NCBI GenBank assembly: GCA_017590115.1
Contig: JAGGNK010006560.1
Span: 124,001-188,000, forward strand
DNA: 64,000 bases
Source of the DNA: Montifringilla adamsi
Taxonomy: Eukaryota; Chordata; Aves; Passeriformes; Passeridae
Direction: 5' to 3'
Shown: piece after piece, positions 12,463 through 25,500 of the stretch
Layout of the letters: each line of letters opens with the position of its first letter
How positions within the stretch are numbered: the first letter of the stretch is position 1
The notes under the pieces: model-generated
Seen by the model: the letters and a program-made list of their open reading frames with translations, nothing else
Databases searched by the model: none
Told to the model about the DNA's origin: nothing
Made by a program: the position numbers and the translations under genes

Positions 12463-13080
12463 GTGAAGCTGCCCATATCTTTCCTTACCCTTCTGTTCCT
12501 AAGAGTGCGGCAAAGAGGGAAAAACTGCGAGGACGGCACGGAGTTGCTACGTCTTTCCGTCACACCATATCCTACTCCGCCACCCTATCCCCCTTTCCCT
12601 GAAGGCAGAACAAGGGACGGAATCCGTCCAGAAGTGACACAGGAGCGCTACCGTCCTGTCGCCGTCCCGTGTCCTCCTTCCCCGCCCTGTCTTTCCATAT
12701 CCCCCGTTCCCTACAAGGTGATGGCTGCGCCATTCTGGGCCCTCCTTCTATAAAAAGGCGCTTACCACGCAGTTTAAGATTCCCCTTTTTCCTGCCGAAG
12801 TCCTTCTTTTCCGGTCCCGATCCTCCCCTTCCCCTACCACTTCCTGCCGCAGCTGGCCCTCTCCGGGCCCGCGTGGCAGTGAAGGAGCGGCGGGCTGCTC
12901 GGCCCCGCGAAGAGGCCAGACCCTGCTGGGGCGCTGCCGGCCTCGCCACCGGCCCCCGGCCCCGGCCCCGCTCCAAGCCCTACGCCCGGGGACCTCGCCG
13001 CTTCCCTCGCTTCGCAGTCATCATCATTGAAGATAACAACACCCCTAACATCAGTACCAAAGCCGAGACCAAACAATAAG
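12463..13080 (+). promoter_or_regulatory. CpG-rich segment with TATA box
   Basis: This GC- and CpG-rich stretch stands out from the AT-rich surroundings, most strongly at 12840-12990. TATAAAA at 12749-12755 is followed about 30 bp on by C/T-rich sequence, as in a promoter. A plus-strand open frame (12669-13079) runs through it and ends IIIEDNNTPNISTKAETKQ; I do not recognise this protein. It lies 2.3 kb upstream of SULT copy A in the opposite direction and is missing from unit B. It could be a promoter with a first exon, a retrocopy fragment, or part of an LTR-type element. Confidence 0.35.
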
Positions 13081-13149
13081 GACTGTGCCCCCTCTGAAGA
13101 GGAGATCAAAGCACTGCACCCTTTCTGGTGAGAAGACCAAAAGCCAGAG

Positions 13150-13670
13150 GAGATTGAACTATTAACTCATTAAGTAAAAATGTATTCATTTAATCAAGTA
13201 TCATCATTTCTGTTACTTTATCCTTTGTGATTAAGTCCCAAATGCTTTTCTATTCCTTGTTAATTTAGCTTAATAATATTCATTTTGCTTTTGTAAACTA
13301 TTAAGTCATATTTCTGAGAATCCCCTTATTATAAGTTATTCAGCATGCACTGATTAGTTTAAAAACTGGGGAGCTGTGGAGTACCCCTGTGTCTAAGAGG
13401 CAGGAATTTGATCTTACCCTTCTTGTGTTGCTAATTAATCCTCCCTTGACCCATACCCTAAACTCCACCCCTGTGATACCTTATATAACCCCACGATCCT
13501 GCATTTGCCCTTTCTTTGGTCTCCATCCTACCCCTCTTCCCTGGCGGTAATAACTGGATTCTCGAGCTTTCTGAAATGAGCACCTATCTTGTTTGCTCCC
13601 ATGCCAGGCACCGGCAGCTACACCCTCCCTGGACATGATGAACCCAGTTGCAATGCACTGCAAGAGTTAA
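13150..13670 (+). mobile_element. Probable LTR remnant (unit A flank)
   Basis: AT-rich first half, then a C-rich stretch with TTATATAACCCC near 13481 followed by GATCCTGCATTTG and CGGTAATAACTGGATTCTC, a layout like that of avian LTR promoters. It is absent from the matching place in unit B. Neither end nor a target duplication could be fixed. Confidence 0.35.
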
Positions 13671-14369
13671 GAATTCTTAAAAGGGACTGGACCTTGCCCA
13701 GGACCCTTCTATGGCTGTTCTAGGAGATGTTCAGACCCAGTGTCCTGGTGGGAAGATGGCCCATCAAAATGATCAGTGCAGGAGAACTTTTGAAGACTGG
13801 CAGGGGCTACTGTCTGGGGGTATAGGCCCATAAAGAACTGCTGAGGAACAATCTTTCATGATTGCACGTGACTTATTATGTCAGGATTACATGACACGTA
13901 TGAAGCAACTGCCACAAAACAAATTATGTACCAGCCTGCATGATACTACTAATGTTGACTTTACAATATAGAAAGTACTGAAAGAAAAGTGAAAGATTTT
14001 TTCAACTCTTTTTAACTTTTCTACCTTTTGTTTACCACACACTACTCCAGAAATGAATACAAATTCCTGGATGAGGCAATGGCTCTGTCCTGCATCCAGT
14101 CAGGCATGTAAGGCAATGTCCAGAGCTGAGGAGAGGTAACACCTAAACCAGACTTCTCATGATGAAATACTCACATCTTAGTATTTTATGTCATCAAATC
14201 CTATAAGAGGGTCACTTTCATGTGAAGTTTTAATACTTAGGTCCTGCATTAGTGGGACTCAAATTCTACTTGTACTACTTCACTTCCGTTTCTCTCTCCC
14301 CATGTCCATAATTTAATCTTTGGGTGAAATTGTTCCTTATGGGGTTGTTACTTGTATTCTGGGGGACAT

Positions 14370-14830
14370 CTTTTCAGAAGATAACGGGTGCTAAGATGGT
14401 GAAATGGCTCTCTCCACTGGTCATCCCAACAGAGACAGGCAATGCAGGAAGGTGAATTACCCTGTGAAGGGGCCTTTCACTCTCTTTCATGCCCTTGAAT
14501 ACAGTATGGGTCTCATTCACTGTAAGAATTAGTGTCTGGACAGGCTGTTCTGGTCCAATCCAGCTAGCTATGGACTCCAGCCCACACGATCTTGCATAGG
14601 ACAAAAGGCAAAAGACGAGAAGTGCTCTTCTCCACGTGAGGACTGAGTCCCACATTTATTTCCTTAATAGGAGACACCGATCATCCAGGTGACTGCCCAG
14701 ATGGAAAAGAGGGAGTCACCTTCTCCCAGGTGATTTTGAGCTGAGGGGAATTGGGGTGGAGGAAAGGGGCAACAGCCAATGGGATGCAAGTGAGGAGGGC
14801 AGAGGGGAGGGGTAAACCAGGAAGTGACCA
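14370..14830 (-). mobile_element. Probable LTR fragment
   Basis: Read on the minus strand, there is a C-rich block (CCCATTGGCTGTTGCCCC), then GGAAATAAATGTGGGACTC with an AATAAA signal, then CACTTCTCGTCTTTTGCC. This order (CCAAT-like box, C-rich, polyA signal, T-rich) fits an avian LTR. No clean ends were found. Confidence 0.35.
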
Positions 14831-15539
14831 CCAACACTAATGGGGAGACATGGACCACACTCAAAGACATGGAAGGTTACTTAAAATTACCTAAAAAGAA
14901 TAATTTAAAATTATTTTTCTGCTCTCCCAAAATGCAGAACCATCAAAATATGCCATTTTATTGGAAATATTTTCTCTATCAGTGCTATTTTACTCTTGAA
15001 AGTTGAAGACATTGTTCATATATAATGCTTTCTGTGACCCTTGTTTTAGTTATTCTTTTCAGCTTCTTTGTCCGTGTGCTAACTCTGAATTGCAGAGGAA
15101 AATTTCCTCCCATTTTCCAGTACTAAAGAGTAAGGGCAGCATCAAGAAATTGTCTTTTTTTTTTTTTTTTTTCCCTCAGGCCAGCTGCCTGAGAGATTTT
15201 CAGTGGAGCCAGCTGCCTGAATCCTGAGGGAGCCAGATCACTGTAATACCACATCATGAAATGTAGCAACCTGTCACCTGAGCCACTGGGGACACAGGTG
15301 CCTCCAGCTCCTTCAACCCTTAGACTCTGCTCTCTGCTCATGAGCAGGGTCTCCAGTGCTGTCACAGCCATATGTCAGTCTGCTCAGGAGTGGCACACCA
15401 GGCAGGTCAGAGTAGCCCTGTCTCTCTAGAGAGGCTCAGGGCAACCAGGGATCCTGAGTATGCCAGCAATCCAAGTCCTAGTCCTGTAGCCATGATATTT
15501 TATGAAAAATCCTTTGCTAGGATTTTTCCCTCCTGAGGA

Positions 15540-15864
15540 GCTGAGGACCTCAGGAAAGAAATGTAAACAATAACTATCTGCTGCTGTGGAATGCAACAGA
15601 TGCAGCTGTGATTGGTGCATGTTGGTTGTTTCTAATTAACGGCCAATCACAGATGCAGCTGCATTGGACTCTTGAGAATCACAAGTCTTTGTTATGGATT
15701 CTATTCTTGTTCTTTCTAGCCTTCTGATGATCTTCTTTCTCTATTCTTTTAATATAGTTTTAATGTAGTATTTTAATATAATACATATCTTAATATAATA
15801 AACCAGCCTTCTGAAACATGGAGTCCAGACTCACGTCTCCACACATGGGGCATCAGACACGACA
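15540..15864 (+). mobile_element. Passerine-type LTR
   Basis: Contains AATTAACGGCCAATCACAG, a T-rich TTTCTCTATTCTTTTAATAT stretch, ATAATAAACCAGCCTTCTGA and AACATGGAGTCCAGACTC near its end at GACACGACA. I recall this arrangement from songbird ERV LTRs; the family name is not certain. It lies in the unique spacer between the duplicated units. Confidence 0.55.
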
Positions 15865-16179
15865 CTAGTCCCAGCACTGTCTGTCCAGCAGCCAGAGTGT
15901 CTTGGGCTATGCAGGTCACTGAATGTGGAACAGCTGCTGTGCTCCTCAGGGAAATCTCTGAGTTGCTCTGTTAGCCACAGGAAGATCTGCCTTGGATGGA
16001 AATGCTGTTATCAGGAGCATTTGCAGTACAGCATAAAGATGCACCTGGATTGAATGGAAGACTCGCCCTAACTTTGCTTTGTAAATGGATTGAGGAAAGG
16101 ACATGAGGTGGAAGATGGGTTAATATAATTTTTCTGGTTTGTTCATTCTCTTTAATGGAAACAGACAAAAATTAAATAT

Positions 16180-17110
16180 GAATCTCATTTTCAGTGGAAA
16201 TTTCTCTTTTTAGGCATGTGGCAGGTTTGATACTGGTCAATCACCTGTGCACTCACTTCCTGCTGTGAGGTAGAATTTGGACAAAGGCAAAGCAGGCTCA
16301 AAAATTTAAAAGGGTATAAAGAAAATTTTGTTAACAGTAACTAAAAGGGGTAATAAGAATGAGAACAAAACCTTCAGAACACTTCTCCTCCGCCCACAAC
16401 GTTTTCTTTCCCACTGAAAATGTAAAGAAACAAAACCTAAATTTCAGTCAGTTTACCACCTCTAGAATAGTATTTCTTCAGTTCACTTAGGGAGAGAAGT
16501 CCCTCTTGTAAATGTTATGGAGACTTCTCCACAAGAAAAAAAAAAAAAAGTTCTCTTGTGGCTCTCAATTTTGTCGCAAATAGCAGCTATCCAAGGAAAT
16601 CTGCAATCGTGAAGTCCCTCCTGTTTTCCATGAGCTTTTCCCACAGCTGTGTTTATGGGCCAGGTCAACTTATGGGGTACTGTTTTAAAGATGAGCTGTT
16701 CAAAGACAAAAGTTCTCATTATCTGACTCTTAAATCATGTTCATCTCTGGGAACAGAGGTCTTCTCTTCCAGGGGGCACAGGATCACTCCCCTCTGTTCA
16801 AACTTCTCATAGAACCACAGCTACTTTTACATCTGCTTACTTTAGCATGGAGGCCTTTGCTCAATATCTACAATTTGAACATATTCATCTCCCCATACCT
16901 TCATGCGTTATAGGGAAGAAGAGTCTTTCTCCATAGCTTTTCCAGAGGATTTCAGCCCCAAGACTGAGGCATCTCCTCATCCCTCAAGTCTGGGACTTGA
17001 CTATTTCTTCACTGACCTTGATGTCTTCATGTTGCTTCTTTACATGCTTGCCTCTTGTTCCTTTCTCTCACTCAAGGGAGGATTGAAGCACTGAAAGAGT
17101 TAATATCTCA
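16180..17110. mobile_element. Probable ERV-derived interspersed repeat
   Basis: The segment from about TTTTTAGGCATGTGGCAGG to GAAAGAGTTAATATCTCACC matches, from memory, a high-copy songbird ERV/LTR repeat, including a TTAAAAGGGTATAAAG box and an AGAACACTTCTCC stretch. Small open frames inside it are not gene-like. A repeat search would settle the family and the ends. Confidence 0.35.
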
Positions 17111-17204
17111 CCTGGGGCCTGCAGATGGTCAGCCTGACCCTGGTGGGGATCAGACAGGCCAGAACTCAACAGCAATGTGCCAGGGGAGGAAGGGGCGGAG
17201 GGGG

Positions 17205-17264
17205 TAGAATTTTGCTCAAAATTCTACCACCACCACTACCTGGTGGTTGTGGTGGTAGCAATTT
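17205..17264. other. Two adjacent hairpins
   Basis: GTAGAATTTT, GCTC, AAAATTCTAC forms a perfect 10-bp stem with a 4-base loop. Immediately after it, ACCACCACCACTACC and GGTGGTTGTGGTGGT form a second, slightly imperfect stem. Together they give a compact two-hairpin structure in otherwise plain spacer DNA. Confidence 0.6.
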
Positions 17265-17359
17265 GGCCAAGCCCTGCTCCTTTGGCTTCCCTTTTCTAAA
17301 TACAGAGTTCCACATTGACCTTTACTAAACTTTGTGTTCCCTAATCTAATCAAGGTGTT

Positions 17360-17701
17360 ATGTTTCAAGTTGTTTTGACTTTTTTCTTGTTACTTTCAGC
17401 CCTCTCTTCTGATCCCCAGGCTTACAAGTCTGTCATTTATGATACCCTGAATGGCATAAGTCTGCCCAGCAGCGTTAAAAACAATATTGAATATGGTCTG
17501 GACTCTCCGCAAAAGGAGATTGCTTTAATTGCCCTCCCAATTTTGCTGTCAACCAGTATACGCAGTGTGACCATAAGCATACTATTGCAACCAAGTTCAT
17601 CATATCCATGTAAACAAGTGGATATTCCTGGAAGTATTGCTGCTGCTGGCAGTGCTTCTAAATGCCTTTTATTGCTGTTGTATGAATTTCTAAGAACCTA
17701 A
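17360..17701 (+). other. Unrecognised 113-residue open frame
   Basis: The frame opens with a hydrophobic, signal-like segment (VVLTFFLLLSALSS) and continues with a composition that could be coding. A good-looking acceptor (CTTGTTACTTTCAG) sits at its hydrophobic start, so the true exon, if any, might begin at about 17400. No known family was recognised and no partner exon was found. It may be a chance frame. Confidence 0.15.
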
Positions 17702-18559
17702 GTCTACTTCCAGTACTTTCATTTCCATAAGCAATGTTTGTACATTGCCATCTCCACACCAATTTCTGTCTCTTTAGTCACATAATTTCAGGCCCTCCCC
17801 AATTCTTTCATCTCTTGTATTTTCTGTCAGTGGCTTATTCAAGAAGTAAGTTATCTTAAGGATGATCACAAACCTCTTTAACATAGTTTTTATTTACTAT
17901 TTCATTTTCTTCAAAATGTTCCATGGTCACTTGCTTTGTCAGTTTTGCTACTACATTCCTATGTATCAAGTTAAGGTGACTGTTCTATTGTGATTCATCC
18001 TTCAAAGTTTTTAAACACTGATGATATGTATGTTCTCCTCCAGGAGTCTGGTACCTTTCTGGTTGCTTATAGATAACTTACAGTTGTTCAAAAATGCCTT
18101 GCCACAGGACTTTCTGCTGCTCGGCTTTTGAATCCATTCATTTCTTTTCTAAATGGTCTAAGTATTAATTCTAGCATTCCTATTTTTTTACAAAACTCTG
18201 CATGTCCACTGATGTGAAGGCAGAATCAACAGAGGCTTTAGAAGGATAAAGCAAAAAAGTCTGAATATGTCATTCTTTCTGACTCCCATTTTTTATTTTT
18301 GCATCTTATCTTCTCAGGTGATGGATCTATAAATTGGGTGGGACTTTTCCTGGTTTTAATTCAACTATATATACAGAACCTTATTTTTCCTTCTTTTTTT
18401 TTTCCATAACAGGTCCTTGGAAAAATCTGAAATATTGTGTCTAGAGAGGCAAATGCCAATGGCAGTACAAGAAAGCTGGGTAGAGCAAAGTCTCCTACCA
18501 TCACTCTTGACAACCCCTCTATCTCAATAAAGTAATTTTCAAGAAAGACACAAACAAAG

Positions 18560-18938
18560 CAGAGGGGTTCCAAGGGAGGACCACAAAGCTGAGAAGGCTC
18601 AGGGACAACCTCAGCACAGTTTCCAGTGCTTAAAGGGCAGCTACAAAGAGGATAAAGGCTCCCTATTCACCAGACACCACACGGAGAAGGAAAGAGGCAG
18701 TGGGTTCAAGTTGCAACAGGGGAGGTTTAATCTTGATACATGAAGCCCTTTACAGCAAGAACAACCTGTTGCTGGAACAAAGCCTCCAGGAATGTGGTAG
18801 AATCCTCATGACTGGAGGTTTTCAATACATGATATCTAGATCGAGTCTCATCCAGGCTCCCTTTCCCATGAAAGGTTGTACCAGATGACTTTTCAAGGTC
18901 TCTTCCAACCTGGGCTACTCTGTGATTCTGTAGAAAGC
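18560..18938 (+). mobile_element. CR1 LINE 3'-end fragment (unit B copy)
   Basis: Counterpart of 2330-2712, with the same tail (AGATGACTTTTCAAGGTC, then TTCCAACCTGGGC) and a few substitutions and small indels. It was inherited through the segmental duplication rather than inserted independently. Confidence 0.75.
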
Positions 18939-19545
18939 AGTGCCTCTGAGAGAATCTTGCCTATTGACATCAGCCCAAAATCTGAAATCTATCTTGGTAT
19001 TTTGCATTCAGAGAGATGAAAAGCCTTAAGAACACTGATCCATATTCCCCCTTCTTTCTTCTCCCTCTAGTTTTGATTTAGTTTGTGCTGAATTCATGAA
19101 AGATCTCCTTTGACATTAGGCTTCTGTCATATCCGTATTTTTGCTAGTGATATTTTCTGTGAAGATGTTGCCTGATTTCAAACATTCTTAAAGAAAAAAA
19201 TTATCTGCATACTCAATAATTAGAAATCGTCTACAGAGATAGAATTTTTCTAGAAAGAAAAGGGGCATTTCCTTCCAGGTGACAGCTGGAACAGGGCTGT
19301 TGAGTTTTTGTAAATATGATTAGTTGGCATCTTCTTCAGCAAATCAGTATAGCAAAGATCTCACCATTAAACAAAAGGCTCATCACTCATCACTGTCATT
19401 GTAAAGACTGCTGCAATGACTCTTACAGTAATTCTAAGGTGCTTGGATCATTTGATCTAGTTTTCCAGTGTATAGCATTCAGATGATCTGAGTCTGCCTT
19501 GCACAGTTCTTGCTCTCATAACATGTAACCACATTTCATTTCTCT

Positions 19546-22500
19546 TCAGACTCTGCAGTATAAGTCATACTTCAACTTTTTCCCGAGTGTCGTTCCTGCT
19601 GTATGTTCTTCAAATGCTTTGTCCATTTTCTCATTCTGATCTTCACTGAAAAAATTCTTCCAGTCACTTACACCACCTTCAAAAAAGCAGGAACAAACTC
19701 TTAAAAACCAAGAAATTTCATTTTTTATTCTATAGAGCTGTTGTTTTTACTGCATAGTACACTAAATCTTGTTGATCCTTTCTCCAGATGAAACATTTTT
19801 CTACACCAATAGAATTTTGTGAAATCAGTGGAGTTACAGATATATGTGAATAATCTTTTGCTAAAATGCAAAATAACATACTCCTCTTTAGGTGACTGTG
19901 TTCAAAAAGGCAGCCGAAAATCCTGTTTGCCTCCATCTCTCTCCTCTAGTCAGTTATGACTGGCAAAGTGGAAGATCATGAAGAATTTATTATGAATCAT
20001 CCGCCGGGAGGCAGAGCTGAGTTTCTGCTCCTTTGGTAGCTTGGATTTTTATCCAGTTACTTCTTTAATGTAAAATGCAGAAATAGATTCTGAAAACCAG
20101 GCTGCCCTTCTCATGTCCATATCCCCCAAACTACACTGCAAAGGTTACTCTCTTCTGTTGCCTCTCTTGTGTGTCCCTAGATTCTTGCTTGCTTGGCTTA
20201 GTCCTAATGTGTAAGAGTGAGCAGGCATTTGGCAGTGGCCATCTCAGAAGATTTCTATACTCTCATATAAAGGGTGGTCACACCACTCAGGCTGTGTTTG
20301 GCCCTGTGCTGCCTGCTCCAAAGGCTGGGCAATTGGGAATCCAGGCACAGAGGTGGAGAGGAATTCAGTCAAATGACAGTTCCACCTTCCTGCCAGCCAT
20401 CTGAGAGCCTGCAAGAGTGTCTCTGCTGTGAGAACCTTGCTGGGCATCTTCCTCACCATTTCTCCTTGAATAGTCTTCTCAAGCAAAGCAGCGATAACCT
20501 GCTTTGCAATGCTGCTGTGAGTGCTGGAAAAAGGACCAAAGGATGGCCCAAGTTCTTGAGAGTGGGACATTTCTACCTCTGAGCCCCGTGGAGCTTCCTA
20601 CCTTTGCGAAAGAGAACCTTGCCAAATGACCCATGGGTCTTGTCTGAGTTTTTCTTCATAGACTGGAAGCTGCTCCTCTCTACCACCAGCTGGAGCTCTT
20701 CCTCAGTCAGAGCAATTCCAAAGAATGTAGCTATGTTTTTCACACTCAGGGCAGGATTCTGGAAAGAGGAATGTAACTTATGACATGACTTTCAAACAAA
20801 TGACGCTGCTTTCCGAGGTGTTTACACTTCCGTGTATCTCTCTGCTGTCTGCATACATAGGATATTCATAGAGTTCTCTAGGACCAGGGTGGGCCATAGT
20901 GTTTCTCTTCTCCATAATTACTTTGGAGGAGATATAAGCTGCTTTCCTGTAGATTACAAAATATTATATATGATTTACAGTTGTGTAAAATATAAACTGC
21001 TGAAAACACGGAAGCTCTTCCCCAAAGATTGATTACTGTTGATTTTGGTTTACAATTATTTGGGCTTATATTACAGAATTCACAGAATGACTAGGTTTGG
21101 AGATACCGTAGAGATCAATGAGTACAAGCCATGCTCTTGCACCTCAACTAAACCATGGTATTGAGTGCCATATCCAATCTTACAGATAAATAAAAAACAA
21201 GATTCATTTTCACAAGCAAAAGTTTAAGAAGGTTTTTAAGTTTGAGTTTCACCTCTTCTTCACTTAAATCAGATTCTTAAAACAAGAATCTGTCTCACAT
21301 TCTGTGGATACCCTGCATATATAATGGTGTATTGGTTCCGGAAAAAAAGTCCCTTGAAGTATAAAGTATTTGTCACTATTCTTAACCTTACCTCTTTCAT
21401 CTCTTCATAAGTTATTGTCATGATATTTTCTTTGTCAGCATATTTGTTCCATTCAGAAAGATATTCAAAATAGCATCCCCAGGCCACTAAATAAAAAAAA
21501 AAAAAAAACCACACTATGGTGAAGCATAAATTAAGATTATACACGTCTTACTCATTAAGTTGTGTCAGCCAAGGGCTTTATTAATCACGTCAATGGCAGA
21601 GTTTACACCCTTCCGTAAGATATATCGGTTTAGATACAGACTCAGGCATATGATACCATTGGTAAGTCAGAAAAATAAAACTTGGTACTATTTCAAGATA
21701 GCTTCGAGTTCACCAAAAAAACTATCATCTTGCAGACCATCTTGTAAGACTCCCTTAATTCAGTCTAAAACCTTGTTGAAACCCCCCTTCTGTTGGCAAT
21801 ATGCTACCCAAAACTGATAACTTTAAACTAGTGCTATTACTTTCTCCCTGTTTTAATGCATTAGATTTTGTCCCCTCTTTAATGCTCTAGACTTAGTCCA
21901 AATAACTCCTTTCATCCAATGTGGCACGGAGGTGATTATATAGCTCCATGGACACAAGACGATGGACATAGGAGAGCATTATGATGGACATTAGAGAGAG
22001 GTAAAGGGGACCCAAGACAGAGATAAGGAAGAACTGCTTCTTCCAGGAAAAATACCAGTTTGTGCAAATTTAAAAAACCTGTACAAGTGCAGTTATGACA
22101 AATATTTATTCTCAAATAGTAAGACAAGCATGGTAAACTTCAGTTCAGATGTCTAATTCTCTGTCTTTAATCTCTGCTTTTGTACTGTAGAGCAAAAATT
22201 CCTAGAGAAGCTGATTTACCAAAGAACAAAGGTTTTTAGACAAAGACAAATCATTAGACAATTGACACAGAGAGAAAAATATACTGTACTTTTCTTTGTC
22301 ATGAAATCTGTGAAGAAATCATCCCAGGTCTCATAGGAGGGAAGACTAGGCAGGCCATTGCAAAAATGGTAGAAAGATGTAGCAACATCTTTTGGATTAC
22401 GAATCAGTAACAATATCTAGAGAAAAATTAAATTAATTTCTTATAGAGAAAGACATAGCAGACTACAGTATTAAAAAAGAAATAATAATAATATATTTTA

Positions 22501-25500
22501 TAACTGCAGTTGTAGATTTCTAATACCCTGTGTGCTTCTGGCAGAAGTAGCACTTCCATTCCCAGGTCCAAATATGCAGTATTTACCTTTGCTTTGGTAC
22601 CATGAGAAGATGGTTGCCTATAATTATTATCTTTTACAGATTAATCAAATTATTTATGCAGAATCTAAGCATGTTTTGCTCAATACAAGCATAGTTCATC
22701 TTTTAAGTAGCAAGGAAAATTCACAAAAATATAAATTCTCCTTGAAATTGGACACATTGAAACCCTCACTTGCAACAATGCAATAAAATTTCTCCCACAG
22801 GAAATCATGTCAACATCCATTTTGCCGCTGGAGGATTTGTTCAAGCCCTGCAACTCTCTTGTGGAAACTGCCACAGAGGTGCCAATAAGGGCAAACTGTG
22901 GTTTAGTAAGGTGAATGGCAGTACTTAAACAGTCATGTGGAAATGGCTGTGCTAAACACTTAAGTATCAGTGATCCTGAAAAGTGACAGAAAAGTACTAT
23001 ATTGACATTACAAACAAAAAAAATCTGTTGAAGTGTTTTCTTTAATACATTAAAATCAGCACTCACCTTGGCATTGTTTTTGAAGATAGATTTTGGAAGA
23101 TTTTCAGGACGGAGATGAGTAACCATAAATCTTGGAGAAAGTAATTTGGTCATTCGCTTGAAGAATTGGAAGGAAAGTGGACAGTTCAGTTAGTACAAGT
23201 ATTCTTTTCAGTAACCTATGCTAAAATGTGGCCCTGATGAACTTATCAACAGTTATTGGTTGATTGAAGTGGTTTTTGGGTTTTTTAGTGAGTGTTGCCC
23301 TGGGATATTAGTGGGCACTGAGTAGCTCTAATCTTCAAAAGCCCATGAGCAATTGGAAAAAGTCTATCCATTGTTAGTTCTCTTCAGTGATAGTTCTCTT
23401 CAGTTCTGTTATGTAAGGGATCAAATCTAGAGGTAGGGTGCACACTAGCTATCTCTGAAAGCTGAAGCATCTCAAGGAATGAGAAAGGGGATGAGGAGGA
23501 AGAGCTAGAAAAAGAGACAAATGCTAATATTACATGATTTGATACTTCATTAAGCTCTTCTTAAATACAAAAGATGCTGTGTTAAATTTCTGAAGTTCTT
23601 ATGTATCTCATGGGTATGTCATCCTTTCAGTCCCAATGAAGTGTTCATTGATCACTCAGTATTTGACAGTCCAGATGAGATTACTCCTGACCAGATGCCA
23701 CACAAAAAGAAATTGTAAAGTTCTTATCAAACAATGGAATAGTTCATACATCATATATTCAGTTTTTGAAGCACACAATGTTGATCATTTCCATACATAT
23801 TCTGTTCTCACCTCATATTTTTCAGCATCTCCAACTTCGAGGTAGGGGAATTCTTCTGGTTCTTCAGCATTCACACTGCTTTCACTACCTGGTGTTTTCT
23901 TTTGAGATATGGCTATCAGGTCAGTTAAGATTTGGCTTAGCCAGTTTGTGCCTGAAAGAAGAAAAATAGAGAAGTGCTTGTAAAACTTTTAGAGTGGATG
24001 GAAATGGATTTACCTGGGAAGTCAAGAGTTGGTAGTACTACCAGGTGAGTTACCTGGTTTCCTTTCATGTCATAAAATCACAGCTGACTGTCTGGTCAAT
24101 CACCACCCAGGATCCTACCTTTGCTCCTTATAAGGACATATTTCTCTAATTTGAACAGTTCAGTACACCATAAATTACCTTGTATGTTGTAAACTGACTA
24201 ATCAGGCAGAAGAACCACTGAGATTCAAGTAGGAAAACCTGCATTAATGTAATAAATTTTATTGTGATACATATAAGGGAGACAGGGGTGGTGAACTTGT
24301 ACTTTAAAACCTAATACACGAAGTGTTTTCTGGTGTGCTGGATTGTCTTTGGAAGAAAGATGGGTCACAGTACTTCAAGACAGGAGCAGAACTAGATCTG
24401 AAAATCGTGCACTCATTTTCTTTAACATTAGGAGAAACCTCTCTGAAGTGACGTTTCCTAGACACACTTGTTATCTTTTTCTTCAAAAGATAACAGAGCG
24501 CCTGCATAGATCTCCCATCTATGATTTACCATTTCCTGACTTCTGGACACTGGGTGCCTACATCTTTCTCTCTGCAGTCTTAACAAGTGCACTCCAGTGC
24601 ATAACATTTCTTCAAAAAGAGAATACAATAAAAAAGCAAAAACTTCACAGTCCTGTCAGCTGTGACTATCTGCAGTAAGGCAGTGTGAACCAATTGCTGG
24701 AAGAGAGAAACAGCAAGATTAAAGTGTACATGAGGCACACCTAATCCAAACCTTTGGCTTGCATGTAGATCAGTGCTGACCAGTGCTTTGAGGCAGATTG
24801 AGGAAATAGGTAGGGTAAACTTGCAACTGGAGCAAGGATGTCCTCTTGATCTCCCAGAAATTAAAGAACAGTGTAATCACTTCAAGGACTACAAAAATAT
24901 TTTAGATAGCTATTTCCTGACACATTTGTGAAATAAACTAAATAATATTGAATATATCATTTGAAGGTACCAAAGGCTCCATTGTAAAAACACAAAGCTC
25001 TTAATTTTACAAACATACACAGGGGAGCGGATTGTGTAATATCAGGAGATCTAGTTATCTCTGATGTAAAAAACTGTATTTTTATTCTCTCCAATTTGTG
25101 CATTTAACTTCATAATTATGAAAAGTAAAGATAACAAAAACCTTGCAATGCTTTAGAAAAGAAAGTCTGGGTTTTTTGTCAATCTTTTGGAAAATTTTCC
25201 ATGTCAAATATTCATAATTCATTTCTTGTGCTTTTTGAGAATGAAATCAGTTTTACAAAATTTGCTGAACATTCTAAAGACACTTATTTACCATAATATA
25301 TTATGTATCATATAATATGTATTTCATATACTTGGTACAAACCTTGTTATTTGCTATTACAGGACCTTGTTTATAAAAAAAATTAAAATATATTTACCAG
25401 ATTTAGGGTATGTTGCCAAAATTACATCATCCCTTCTGGCTTCAAAGGATTCCAAGGCTTTGAATGTTTCAGGACTGCAAACAGTGGCAGGGTAGAGAAT

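Larger units (their letters stand above)
2064..13997. repeat. Segmental duplication unit A
   Basis: This segment aligns in the same order and orientation with 18288-28847. Homology starts at the shared TTTTTATTTTTG(C) tract just before the shared CR1 fragment, covers all of the SULT copy and its upstream flank, and ends after the shared GAAAGTGAAAGAT. Unit-specific parts of A are the solo LTR 2749-4180, about 1.1 kb at 10558-11645, and the CpG-rich and LTR-like segment at about 12395-13676. The rest differs by substitutions and small indels except in identical tracts. Confidence 0.85.
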
